Under the pieces are notes generated by a model. It had not been told where the DNA came from and did not search any database. It worked only from the letters and a program-made list of their open reading frames with translations. Below, piece after piece: positions 26,973-35,539 of a stretch of 64,000 nt of DNA. Source of the stretch: Nocardia rhizosphaerihabitans (lineage in GTDB: Bacteria; Actinomycetota; Actinomycetes; Mycobacteriales; Mycobacteriaceae); contig NZ_BMNE01000006.1 in NCBI RefSeq assembly GCF_014646295.1, positions 310,001-374,000 of the forward strand, read 5' to 3'. Each line of letters starts with the position of its first letter. Position 1 is the stretch's first letter. A program made the translations under genes and the position numbers.

Positions 26973-28300
26973 CCTCACTGACCCAGATCCTGCTCGCGAT
27001 CCTGCTGATCGGGCTCGGCGGGGTGTTCGCCGGGGTCGACTCGGCACTGAACACGGTGTCGCGGGCCCGCCTCGACGACATGGTCCGCGAGGAACGGCCC
27101 GGCGCCGCGCGGCTGCGCAAGATCGTCGACGACCGCCCGCGGTACGTGAATCTCATGGTGCTGCTGCGCATTCTGTGCGAGATCACCGCCACCGTCCTGC
27201 TCGCCGCGGCGACCCTGGAGCTGTGGACCGCCGGCACGGCCCTGCTGGTCACCGCCGCGGTGATGGTGGTCGTCTCCTACGTCGTGATCGGTGTCGGCCC
27301 GCGCACGCTCGGCCGCCAGCACGCCTACTCGATCGCGCTCGGCGCCGCGGTGCCGTTGCAGATCATCGGCGCGGTGCTGAGCCCGGTGAGCAGGCTGCTG
27401 ATCCTGCTCGGCAATGCGATCACCCCGGGTAAGGGCTTCCGCAACGGCCCGTTCGCGTCCGAGATCGAGCTGCGCGAAGTGGTCGACATGGCCCGCGAGC
27501 GCGGCGTGGTCGCCGACGACGAACGCCGGATGATCCAGTCGGTCTTCGAACTCGGCGATACCGCCGCCCGCGCGGTGATGGTGCCGCGCACCGAGATGGT
27601 GTGGATCGAGGCCGACAAGACCGCGTCCCAGGCGATGTCGCTGGCGGTGCGGTCCGGGCATTCCCGGATCCCCGTTGTCGGCGAGAACGTCGACGACGTG
27701 CTCGGCGTGGTGTACCTGAAAGACCTTGTCCCGTATGCCGATCGCAGCCGCAAGGTGACCGTGCGCGAGGTCATGCGCCCCGCGGTGTTCATCCCCGACT
27801 CCAAGCCGCTCGACGATCTGCTCGACGAGATGCAGCGCCGCCGCAACCACATGGCGCTGCTGGTCGACGAGTACGGCGGCATCGCGGGTCTGGTGACGAT
27901 CGAGGACGTGCTCGAGGAGATCGTCGGCGAGATCGCCGACGAGTACGACACCGACGAGACCCCGCCCGTGGAAGACCTGGGCGAGGGCCGCTACCGGGTG
28001 TCGGCACGGCTGTCGGTGGAAGACCTCGGCGAGCTGTACGGACTCGACATCGAGGATTCCGACGTCGACACGGTGGGCGGTTTGCTGGCCCACGAGCTGG
28101 GTCGTGTCCCGCTGCCCGGCTCGAAAGTGACCGTGTACGGGCTGGTCCTGCGCGGCGAGGGCGGCGCCGATGCCCGCGGCCGGATGCGGGTGAACACCGT
28201 GCTGGTGCGCCGCGCGGCCGAGAAGAACAAGAAGACCGCAGCGGGCGCCGAGTCCGCCGAGGTCACCGTGCCCGACGACAACGGAGAAACCGATGAGTGA
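26969..28300 (+). CDS. CNNM/CorC-type membrane protein (HlyC family)
   Basis: A 443-residue membrane protein with the DUF21 transmembrane domain at about residues 1-170 (three to four helices), two CBS domains at about 195-320 (MVPRTEMVWIEAD at the start of the first, RRRNHMALLVDEYGGIAG in the second) and a C-terminal CorC_HlyC domain. Relatives transport Mg2+ or regulate Mg2+/Co2+ efflux; the old name haemolysin is misleading. It overlaps ybeY by 4 bp and the next gene by 8 bp in a run that ends with era. Confidence 0.9.
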   Translation: MTSLTQILLAILLIGLGGVFAGVDSALNTVSRARLDDMVREERPGAARLRKIVDDRPRYVNLMVLLRILCEITATVLLAAATLELWTAGTALLVTAAVMVVVSYVVIGVGPRTLGRQHAYSIALGAAVPLQIIGAVLSPVSRLLILLGNAITPGKGFRNGPFASEIELREVVDMARERGVVADDERRMIQSVFELGDTAARAVMVPRTEMVWIEADKTASQAMSLAVRSGHSRIPVVGENVDDVLGVVYLKDLVPYADRSRKVTVREVMRPAVFIPDSKPLDDLLDEMQRRRNHMALLVDEYGGIAGLVTIEDVLEEIVGEIADEYDTDETPPVEDLGEGRYRVSARLSVEDLGELYGLDIEDSDVDTVGGLLAHELGRVPLPGSKVTVYGLVLRGEGGADARGRMRVNTVLVRRAAEKNKKTAAGAESAEVTVPDDNGETDE

Positions 28301-28628
28301 ACTGGACGCCGAGGACAACAAACTGCTGGTGCTGGCGCGTGGCGCGCTGGGCCGCACCGGGGGCGCGAGCGGCGCCGCGATCCGCGACACCGACGGCCGC
28401 ACCTACGCCGCGGGCGAGGTGGCGCTGACCGCGCTGCGCCTGACCGCGTTGCAGGCCGCCGTCGCCGCCGCGATCTCCAGCGGCGCCGAGGGTTTCGAGG
28501 CGGCGGTCGTTGTCGGTGGTGAGTCCGACGACGCGGGCATCGCCGCGGTGCGCGAGGTCTCGCCGTCGGCCGCGGTGATCCGCACCGACCGCACCGGCGC
28601 CGTCCTGAGCGAGGTGCACGGTGGCTGA
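28293..28628 (+). CDS. Cytidine-deaminase-like protein lacking the zinc site
   Basis: A 111-residue protein occupying the position of the cytidine-deaminase-like gene between CNNM and era in mycobacteria. The size and the alternating helix/strand pattern fit the fold (NKLLVLARGALGRTGGASGAAI, then VALTALRLTALQAAVAAA). However, the catalytic His-Ala-Glu is replaced by hydrophobic and polar residues, and there is no PCxxC; the protein has no cysteine at all. It is thus unlikely to deaminate cytidine and may be structural or regulatory. It overlaps both neighbours by 8 bp. Confidence 0.75.
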   Translation: MSELDAEDNKLLVLARGALGRTGGASGAAIRDTDGRTYAAGEVALTALRLTALQAAVAAAISSGAEGFEAAVVVGGESDDAGIAAVREVSPSAAVIRTDRTGAVLSEVHGG

Positions 28629-29526
28629 CTCCGAATTCCGTTCCGGCTTCGTCTGTTTCGTCGGCCGCCCGAACACCGGCAAGTCGACGCTGACCAACGC
28701 GCTGGTCGGCACCAAGATCGCGATCACCTCCTCGCGCCCGCAGACCACCCGCCACACCATCCGCGGCATCGTGCACCGCGACCACGCCCAGCTGATCCTG
28801 GTCGACACCCCCGGCCTGCACCGCCCACGGACCCTGCTCGGACAGCGCCTCAACGATCTCGTGCGCGACACCTACTCCGAGGTCGACGTGATCGCCCTGT
28901 GCATCCCGGCCGACGAGAAGATCGGTCCCGGTGACCGCTGGATCGTCGAGCAGATCAAGATGATGGCGCCCAAGACCACCGTGCTCGGCGTGGTCACCAA
29001 GATCGACAAGGTGAGCCGCGACCAGGTCGCCCACCAGCTGATGGCGGTCTCGAAGCTGCTCGGTCCCGAGGCCGAGGTCGTCCCGGTGTCGGCGGTGAAG
29101 GGCGAACAGGTCGAGGTGCTCGTCGACGTGATCGCCTCGAAGATGCCCGAGGGCCCGGCGTTCTACCCCGACGGCGAGATCACCGACGAGCCGGAGGAAA
29201 CCCTCATGGCCGAGCTGATCCGCGAGGCGGCGCTCGAGGGCGTGCGCGACGAACTGCCGCACTCGCTTGCCGTGGTCATCGAGGAGATCCAGCCGTACGA
29301 GGCCAACGAGGACATGCTCGAGGTGCATGCCCTGCTCTATGTCGAACGGCCGAGCCAGAAGGCGATCATCATCGGCAAGAACGGTGCTCGTCTCAAGGAA
29401 GTCGGCACCAACGCCCGCAAGCAGATCGAGCACATTCTCGGCACCCGGATCTACCTGAATCTGCACGTGAAGGTCGCCAAGGATTGGCAGCGCGACCCGA
29501 AACAGCTGGGGAAGCTGGGCTTTTGA
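28621..29526 (+). CDS. era: GTPase Era
   Basis: A 301-residue essential GTPase that binds the 3' end of 16S rRNA during 30S assembly. G1 GRPNTGKS at residues 15-22, G3 DTPGLH and G4 TKID are intact. The C-terminal KH domain includes IIIGKNGARLKEVG. The GTG start overlaps the preceding gene by 8 bp, so it closes the ybeY-CNNM-cdd-like-era operon. The signalling locus begins about 90 bp downstream. Confidence 0.96.
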   Translation: MADSEFRSGFVCFVGRPNTGKSTLTNALVGTKIAITSSRPQTTRHTIRGIVHRDHAQLILVDTPGLHRPRTLLGQRLNDLVRDTYSEVDVIALCIPADEKIGPGDRWIVEQIKMMAPKTTVLGVVTKIDKVSRDQVAHQLMAVSKLLGPEAEVVPVSAVKGEQVEVLVDVIASKMPEGPAFYPDGEITDEPEETLMAELIREAALEGVRDELPHSLAVVIEEIQPYEANEDMLEVHALLYVERPSQKAIIIGKNGARLKEVGTNARKQIEHILGTRIYLNLHVKVAKDWQRDPKQLGKLGF

Positions 29527-29616
29527 CCGTTTGAGCGTCGGCGGTAGAGGGTATCGTTCGGCGAATACGCCGACAGTGCCCGGCGTGCTCGCTGATCGCC
29601 CGGGGAGGCCGTCGAA

Positions 29617-32448
29617 GTGCCCGATGCCAATGATGTCGGCAAGCTGCTGGAGTTGCTGCGGGCGCTGGAAATCCCCGACACCAAACCGCGGGTGCTGCGC
29701 ACACTGCTGCGCGGGCGCCGCACGCTGCCCCGGCCGATCGTCGAACTGGTCGGGGTGCAAGGCCATTCCGCGCTGGTCGCCGACCTCTACAGCTGGCTGG
29801 GCGAATCCGGTGGCAGGCGCGCGACCCCGCGGGCCAAGATCGATCTGCACGCGCCCGACCTGCCACCCACGATGCTCACGCCCGACCTCACCGCGGTCAG
29901 CTCGACCGACGACCAGGAGGTGCCGGGGCACTGCCTGCCGATCATCCAGCATCTCGTCGCCGGCTTCGCGGCCGACGACACCGCGATGGGCGCGATCAAG
30001 TTCCCGCGCTACCGCACCGCTGATTGGCTGACGCGCCAACGGGTCACCAGCGACGAGTCCGAGGCGCCAGACGAGTTGCGCCGCAGGCTGCCCAAGCTGC
30101 TGCGCAGCGGATCGCCGACCAGCCGCTCCGACACCGCGGAAGGCATTGCGGGCGACACCATCTCGCGAGTGGTCTTCGGCGTGCTCGCGCTGTGGCCGGT
30201 GCTGCGGTTGTGGCTGTGGGTGTCGGGTCGCATCCCCGGCATGTCGAAGGTGACCAGGTGGTTCCTGCACCAGCGCTACCTCGCGCCCGAATTGTCCGGC
30301 AGTTTCCTGGGTTTCGCCTCCCGGCTCACCGCCTCGCACCGGGTCGACGAGAACGAAGAACAGGTCGCCAAACTCCTGATCCACGCCTTCCTCGAGGATC
30401 TGCGCGACGCCTACCGGCGCCGGATCTGGCGGCCGTCGAGCTGGCGCCGCACCGCCTACCCGGTGGCGCTGCTGGGCGGCCTGGCCGAGGGTAGTGACGG
30501 CGCGCGGATCCTCACCTGGGTCAACGAGATCAGGAACGAGACGGGCCATTTCGATCCGCTGGTGATCGTGGCCTTCCGCGACGAAGGCCCGAACCGCGAG
30601 GTCGGCGAGCTCGGCCACATCGGTGAGCTGCGCACGCTGCGCACCCTGGAGAGCCTTGCCGAGCAGCCGTCCGCGCAGCCGCCGGACCCGCTGCAGACCT
30701 GGCTGCGCGAGATCGACAACCGGCGCACCCATCGCCAGACCGACGCCTGGTTCCTGCCGCTGCGCGCGCTGCTGCCCGCCGACACCCCGCCGCGGATCAG
30801 TGACCCCCGCTTCCGCGGCCTCGCCCTGCCACCGGCACCGCCGATGGCCGCGCGCAGTTGGTTCGTCGGCCTGTGCGTGCTCATCCCCATCGCGCTGGCC
30901 ATCGCCGCCGCGCTGGTCTACTTCCCGCCGCTGCGTGGCGCGCCGTGCTCGCAGTGGCCGTGGACCGGCGGCGTCTCGGTGAGCCTGCGTGACGGTGAGT
31001 GCGTCGGCTACAGCGACAACACCGCGCAGCTCTTCGCCGACGATCCCGAGCTGACGGCGATGCAGCGCGAGGTGTTCCGGCTCAACGAAGAGGCAGTGCA
31101 GGCCCGCGAGAGCAATCCCAACCGCCCCCTGGTCTCGCTGGTGTACTTCGCCGGTCTCAGCTACGCCGACACCAATGTGCGCTACCCGCATGCCCAGGTC
31201 GAGGAGCTGGCCGGACTCGCGGTGCAGCAGCGCCGCGCCCTGCTGGCCTCCGACGAGTCGGAACCGCTGCTGCGCATCGTCATCGCCAACGGCGGCTCGG
31301 ACATGCGTCAGGCGAGGTGGGTGGTCGAGCATTCGCTGCGTGGGCTGGTGGCCGAGGATCCCAGTGTGCTCGGCGTGGTCGGCATCGATCGCAGTACCGA
31401 CGAGACCCGCGCGGCGATCGCCCGGCTCGGCGAACTCGGCGTGCCCGCGGTCGCGACGACACTGTCCGCCGACGGTCTCGACCAGGCCTCACCCCTGTAT
31501 TTCCAAGCGGCGCCGAGCAATACCGTGCAGGCCCGGCTGATCGCCGACTACGTCCAGGGCGCGCGCGAGGCGAACGGCACCGCCCGCTACGACAAGGTGG
31601 CGATCTACCACCCGGAAGCGCCCGACGACCTGTACGTGACGACGTTGGTCGCCGATCTGCAGGCCGAGCTCAGCACGCGCGGTATCGCCCACCAGAGTCT
31701 GAGCTGGCGCGAACAGCAACAGCTCTACCGGTTCCCCGCCCCGTGCGAGACCGAGGGCGCCGACCGGCGCACCCTGCTGTTCTTCGCGGGCCGCAACGAT
31801 GATTTCCCCACCTTCGCCAAAGCGGTCAGCCGTGGTTGTCTGAGCGGCGCGGGCCCGGCGATCCTCGGCAACGACGCGGTCACCCGGCTGATCACCGACC
31901 CCAAGGCCACCGCCGCGCTGCCGGCCAACCTGACGGTGCGCTACGTGGCCAAGGCCGCGCCGGTGATGCTCGGCGGGGCCGACTGTGTCGGTGGCGTAGG
32001 CAAACTCGGCACTCAGCCGGTGCCGTTCGAACACGAGCAGCTGTGCGTCGAACTGGCCGGGCTCATCGAGGACCTGCGCGGCTACCCGGAACTGGCCGAC
32101 TACCGCCCGAGCTGGGCGGGCGACCGCACCGGCCTCGCGTTCGACGTGAGCGGCCTGTTCCTGCAAGCCGTGCGCGCCAGCCGCGGCGTGCTCGCCGACC
32201 TGCCGCCGAACCGCACCGCGATCGCGGTGCAGCTGCGCGAGAGCGACTATCGCGGCGTCACCGGCACCCTGGGCTTCGCGACGCGTCGCGTCGCCGACGG
32301 CTCGTCGATCGCGGTGCTGGTCACCACCGCGGTCGGTGGCCCCGGCCCGCAACGCTGCCTGATGATGTTCCCCCGCCAGACCGGTCAGGACGGCTGCCCG
32401 GCCGGAACGAAGAGCGATCTCGAGGGCTGGGCGGAACCGGGGCGGTAG
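29617..32448 (+). CDS. Membrane receptor with cytoplasmic N-terminal half and extracytoplasmic periplasmic-binding domain
   Basis: A 943-residue protein. Residues 1-62 form a small helical domain resembling effector-associated domains of STAND-type signalling proteins. Residues 65-410 hold a cytoplasmic region without a Walker motif and a hydrophobic stretch at about 183-204. A strong transmembrane helix spans about 414-437. Residues 440-943 are a type 1 periplasmic-binding fold: SLVYFAGLSYAD, VLGVVGIDRSTDETRAAIA, then KVAIYHPEAPDDLYVTT. Six cysteines lie in that half. Soluble-binding-protein annotation is misleading because there is no signal peptide, lipobox or ABC transporter gene. Followed by two receptor kinases, it is probably an envelope sensor. 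Start GTG; ligand unknown. Confidence 0.75.
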   Translation: MPDANDVGKLLELLRALEIPDTKPRVLRTLLRGRRTLPRPIVELVGVQGHSALVADLYSWLGESGGRRATPRAKIDLHAPDLPPTMLTPDLTAVSSTDDQEVPGHCLPIIQHLVAGFAADDTAMGAIKFPRYRTADWLTRQRVTSDESEAPDELRRRLPKLLRSGSPTSRSDTAEGIAGDTISRVVFGVLALWPVLRLWLWVSGRIPGMSKVTRWFLHQRYLAPELSGSFLGFASRLTASHRVDENEEQVAKLLIHAFLEDLRDAYRRRIWRPSSWRRTAYPVALLGGLAEGSDGARILTWVNEIRNETGHFDPLVIVAFRDEGPNREVGELGHIGELRTLRTLESLAEQPSAQPPDPLQTWLREIDNRRTHRQTDAWFLPLRALLPADTPPRISDPRFRGLALPPAPPMAARSWFVGLCVLIPIALAIAAALVYFPPLRGAPCSQWPWTGGVSVSLRDGECVGYSDNTAQLFADDPELTAMQREVFRLNEEAVQARESNPNRPLVSLVYFAGLSYADTNVRYPHAQVEELAGLAVQQRRALLASDESEPLLRIVIANGGSDMRQARWVVEHSLRGLVAEDPSVLGVVGIDRSTDETRAAIARLGELGVPAVATTLSADGLDQASPLYFQAAPSNTVQARLIADYVQGAREANGTARYDKVAIYHPEAPDDLYVTTLVADLQAELSTRGIAHQSLSWREQQQLYRFPAPCETEGADRRTLLFFAGRNDDFPTFAKAVSRGCLSGAGPAILGNDAVTRLITDPKATAALPANLTVRYVAKAAPVMLGGADCVGGVGKLGTQPVPFEHEQLCVELAGLIEDLRGYPELADYRPSWAGDRTGLAFDVSGLFLQAVRASRGVLADLPPNRTAIAVQLRESDYRGVTGTLGFATRRVADGSSIAVLVTTAVGGPGPQRCLMMFPRQTGQDGCPAGTKSDLEGWAEPGR

Positions 32449-32495
32449 TGCGGTGATGTCGGAATTCCCGGACTACACCGCAGGATTCGTGCTGT

Positions 32496-32501
32496 TATAG
32501 T
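32496..32501 (+). promoter_or_regulatory. Possible -10 element ahead of first kinase gene
   Basis: TATAGT in the 183-bp gap between the receptor and the kinase gene, preceded by TGT, resembles an extended -10 promoter. It would let the kinase-lipoprotein-kinase genes be transcribed separately from the receptor gene, with a leader of about 125 nt. Confidence 0.35.
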
Positions 32502-32631
32502 CGCTCGAGCGTGACTGGAGGCGTGCTGTTTCCGGTCGACCTCCGGGCGGGGACCGGCTACGTCGGGTACCGATCCGCCACCACTGCCGGAAGGGTCCCG
32601 GCAGGACTGTGACCGTGGGAGACCAGGGCGG

Positions 32632-34344
32632 GTGAGTATCGCAGACGGCGCGGAGTTCGCCGGGTATCTGATCGAACGGCGACTGGGCGCCGGTGGCATG
32701 GGCACCGTCTACCTGGCCAGGCATCCCCGGCTGCCCCGCCACGACGCGCTGAAGATCCTCGCCGACGACCACGCCGCCGACCCCGAGTTCCGGGCCAGGT
32801 TCCTGCGCGAGGCCGAACTCGCCGCGACGCTGGCCCATCCGAACCTCGTCGCCGTGCGTGATCGCGGGGAGACCGACGGCAAACTCTGGATCGCCACGCA
32901 GTACGTCGCCGGTTCCGATGCCGCCGAACTCGTCCGGAACGCGCCGTCGGGTCTCGATCCGGCGCGGGCGGTGCACATCATCGGCGAAGCGGCGCGCGGA
33001 CTCGACGCGGTGCACCGGGCCGGACTCGTGCATCGCGACGTGAAGCCGGCCAACATCCTGGTGGCCGAGGAGCCGGGTCACGCCGACCGGGTGCTGGTCA
33101 CCGACTTCGGGATCGCGCGCCGGGCCGAGGACACCGCGACACTGTCCGCGGACGGCGGACTCACCGCGACGCTGTCCTATGTCGCGCCCGAGCAACTGAG
33201 CGGCGACCGAGTCGACCTGCGCGCCGACGTCTACGCTCTCGGCTGCTCGCTGTTCCAATTGCTGGTCGGCACAGTGCCGTTCGTTCGGCAGACGCCCGCG
33301 GCGGTGATGTACGCGCATCTGCACGAGCCACCGCCGCGGCCGTCGTCGATCCGGCCGGACCTGCCCGTCGGGTTCGACGCCGTGATCGCGAAGGCGATGG
33401 CGAAGGACCCGGCGCAGCGGTTCGCCTCCTGCGGCGAACTGGCCGCGGCCGCTCGCGACGCGATGGACGGGCGCGCACTGCCGCCGGGAGGGGCATCGGC
33501 GAGGGCGAACCCGGCGACGTCGACAGCCATCTCAGCTCCCGATCAACCGATTCCCGTGACGACTGCTGGTGGCCCGATGCGGGCGCAGCCGTCGGTACAG
33601 GATTCTCCCGCGCACGAGCCTTCCCGCCCGCCACTGTCCGCCGCAGGTCCGGGCGTCGGCGGTACCTGGCCACCGGCCCCGATGGTCGAAGCCGACCCGT
33701 TCACCGCGGCACTGCTGCGCCGCCGGACGCCGCTGGGCAGGCTGATCCGCCATCGCGCCTTCCGGTTGGCGGCCGCGGTGATCGTCGTCCTCGGCATCGT
33801 GACGGCGGCGGCGCTGGCCACCTCCGGCGCCGACGACGCGGCATCACCGACGGCGGCGACCACCTCGCTGCCCCCGTTGCCACCGGCGACCGCGTGGGGC
33901 GCCTACAGCTTCGTCGCCGACACCTTCCCCGACCTGCTGCCCGCCTTCCAGTTCGGCGCCGGGTACCAGGAGCTGACCGGCTGCTTCATGTTCGACGAGA
34001 AGTTCGACTTCGTGCCGACGGACACGGCGGGACCGATCGCGCGGATGGGTTGCAGCGGAAATCGTGATCCCGCGGTCGCGATCACCGTCGTCTGCAATAC
34101 CGACCGCTCCCGGATGCTGGTGCAGCCCAGCACCGATCAGGTCGAGGGCAACGAGGAGTGGCGCCGCCCTTCGGGCAGCGGAAACCTGCACTGGGGCAGC
34201 AATATCGGTCTGGACAAGACCCAGACCGGCTTCCTGCACGTCTACTTCGACGAACCGGCGCGGTCGTTCTGCCGGATCGATGTCAACGGCGGCGACAACG
34301 GCGCCGAACTGCGCGAGAAGTGGTGGACCGATGCGCCGCTGTGA
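32632..34344 (+). CDS. Transmembrane Ser/Thr protein kinase (first of pair)
   Basis: A 570-residue PknB-like receptor kinase. Kinase domain at about residues 8-280: glycine loop GAGGMGTVY, catalytic Lys41, HRDVKPAN with Asp136, DFG at 158-160, and an APE equivalent in APEQLSG. A Pro/Ser-rich juxtamembrane linker (285-370) is a likely autophosphorylation region. The transmembrane helix spans about 377-398. The ectodomain (400-570) has four cysteines in the order CFMFDE, GCSGNRDP, CNTD, FCRID, shared with the second kinase. The GTG at 32632 fits the family start. Its stop lies inside the lipoprotein gene start (14-bp overlap). Substrates unknown. Confidence 0.92.
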   Translation: MSIADGAEFAGYLIERRLGAGGMGTVYLARHPRLPRHDALKILADDHAADPEFRARFLREAELAATLAHPNLVAVRDRGETDGKLWIATQYVAGSDAAELVRNAPSGLDPARAVHIIGEAARGLDAVHRAGLVHRDVKPANILVAEEPGHADRVLVTDFGIARRAEDTATLSADGGLTATLSYVAPEQLSGDRVDLRADVYALGCSLFQLLVGTVPFVRQTPAAVMYAHLHEPPPRPSSIRPDLPVGFDAVIAKAMAKDPAQRFASCGELAAAARDAMDGRALPPGGASARANPATSTAISAPDQPIPVTTAGGPMRAQPSVQDSPAHEPSRPPLSAAGPGVGGTWPPAPMVEADPFTAALLRRRTPLGRLIRHRAFRLAAAVIVVLGIVTAAALATSGADDAASPTAATTSLPPLPPATAWGAYSFVADTFPDLLPAFQFGAGYQELTGCFMFDEKFDFVPTDTAGPIARMGCSGNRDPAVAITVVCNTDRSRMLVQPSTDQVEGNEEWRRPSGSGNLHWGSNIGLDKTQTGFLHVYFDEPARSFCRIDVNGGDNGAELREKWWTDAPL

Positions 34345-35539
34345 TCCCCGCGTGGCGGTGCGGGCGACCGCCCTGCTCGCGGTCGCCGCACTGACCGGCT
34401 GCACGGTGGCCGGCACGCCGGAACCGGCCCGGGTCGACCTGTCGGCGCTGGACTTCGGTACCTACCAGCATGTTCCGCTGGTCGCACCGGACGGCGACGA
34501 CTATTCGGGCCGGGTGCTCGAGTCGGTGCGGATCGGCGAGGTGATGATCAATCCGGCCAAGGCTGACGCCGCCCTGTCCCTGCCCGCCGACTCCAAACCC
34601 ACGGTGCCGTTGCCGACCCCGGCCAAGGTGTCCGGGGTGCTGTCGGAGCAGGCCCGCGCCGTGCTCGACAAGTACGGCATGGTCGCCGGATTCCAGGTCG
34701 CCGGCACCGATTCGGTCCGCACCAGGGGGCTGTCGCTGCTGGCGCTGCGCATGCCCGATTCGGACGCCGCCACCAAGGCCGCCGCCGACCTCGATGCCAC
34801 CGACGCCGCGGTCAGCCCCGACAATGTCGCCGTCACGATCCCGAACTACGCCGCGGCGCGCGCTCATTGGCGGCCCACCGTGGCGAGCATGGCCGCCACC
34901 GTCGCGCGCGGCTCCTTCGTGGTGAGTGTGCTGGTGACGCACCCGACGCCGGACGCCGCGGCCTTGATCGCGCTGATCGGCAAGGCCTTCGACGCCCAGC
35001 TGCCCGAGCTCGATCGGTTCGTCGCCACCCCGATCGACCAGCTCGCGAGCCTGCCGCTCGACGGCGAGAAGATGCTGACCCGGTTGATCCCGGAGAAGCT
35101 GGGGCGCTGGTCGCGGCCCGCCGTCCTGCTCATCGATCGGGAACAGATCGCCGGGGGCAAGACACTGCTGCATGCCAGCGGCGTCGTCTACGGGCCGAAC
35201 GTGAGCTATCTGAACGGCACCCGGCAGCAGCGATCCGCGGCCGACGCGTTCGCGATGATCGGATTCGACGGACTGATGCGGTATCCCGATGCCGTGGAAG
35301 CGCGCCGCGCCTTCGATCGCGGGACCCGGTCACTGGCCGCCGACGGATTGCGGACAGTCGCGGGTCCGGCCGGCCTGGCCGACATCGAGTGCCTCGACGA
35401 CGACGCAGGCCAGCCCGCTGTGCGCTATGCCTGCCGTGTGCTGCACGGGCGCTACATCGCCACCGTGTTCGCGCCGCAGGAGCAGCAGGCCAAGCAGAAG
35501 GCCGCCGCTCAGTACAGCCTGCTGGTGCTCGCCGGATGA
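34331..35539 (+). CDS. Lipoprotein (DUF7373-like) encoded between two kinases
   Basis: A 402-residue exported lipoprotein: charged start MRRCDPR, hydrophobic stretch, lipobox LTGC with the lipidated Cys near residue 22. The mature part begins with a VDLSALDFGTYQHVPL segment and RVLESVRIGEVMI, matching my memory of DUF7373 lipoproteins of Nocardia and Mycobacterium. The domain has two similar alpha/beta halves. It overlaps the first kinase by 14 bp and the second by 4 bp, so the three proteins are made together. An anchored outer-face partner or ligand presenter for the kinases is plausible but unproven. Confidence 0.8.
   Translation: MRRCDPRVAVRATALLAVAALTGCTVAGTPEPARVDLSALDFGTYQHVPLVAPDGDDYSGRVLESVRIGEVMINPAKADAALSLPADSKPTVPLPTPAKVSGVLSEQARAVLDKYGMVAGFQVAGTDSVRTRGLSLLALRMPDSDAATKAAADLDATDAAVSPDNVAVTIPNYAAARAHWRPTVASMAATVARGSFVVSVLVTHPTPDAAALIALIGKAFDAQLPELDRFVATPIDQLASLPLDGEKMLTRLIPEKLGRWSRPAVLLIDREQIAGGKTLLHASGVVYGPNVSYLNGTRQQRSAADAFAMIGFDGLMRYPDAVEARRAFDRGTRSLAADGLRTVAGPAGLADIECLDDDAGQPAVRYACRVLHGRYIATVFAPQEQQAKQKAAAQYSLLVLAG

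Noticed and set aside
27991..31332. Very long minus-strand open frame (over 1100 codons)
   Set aside because: It lies antisense to era, the CNNM gene and the receptor gene. The residue content is that of a complement of GC-rich codons and no family motif appears.
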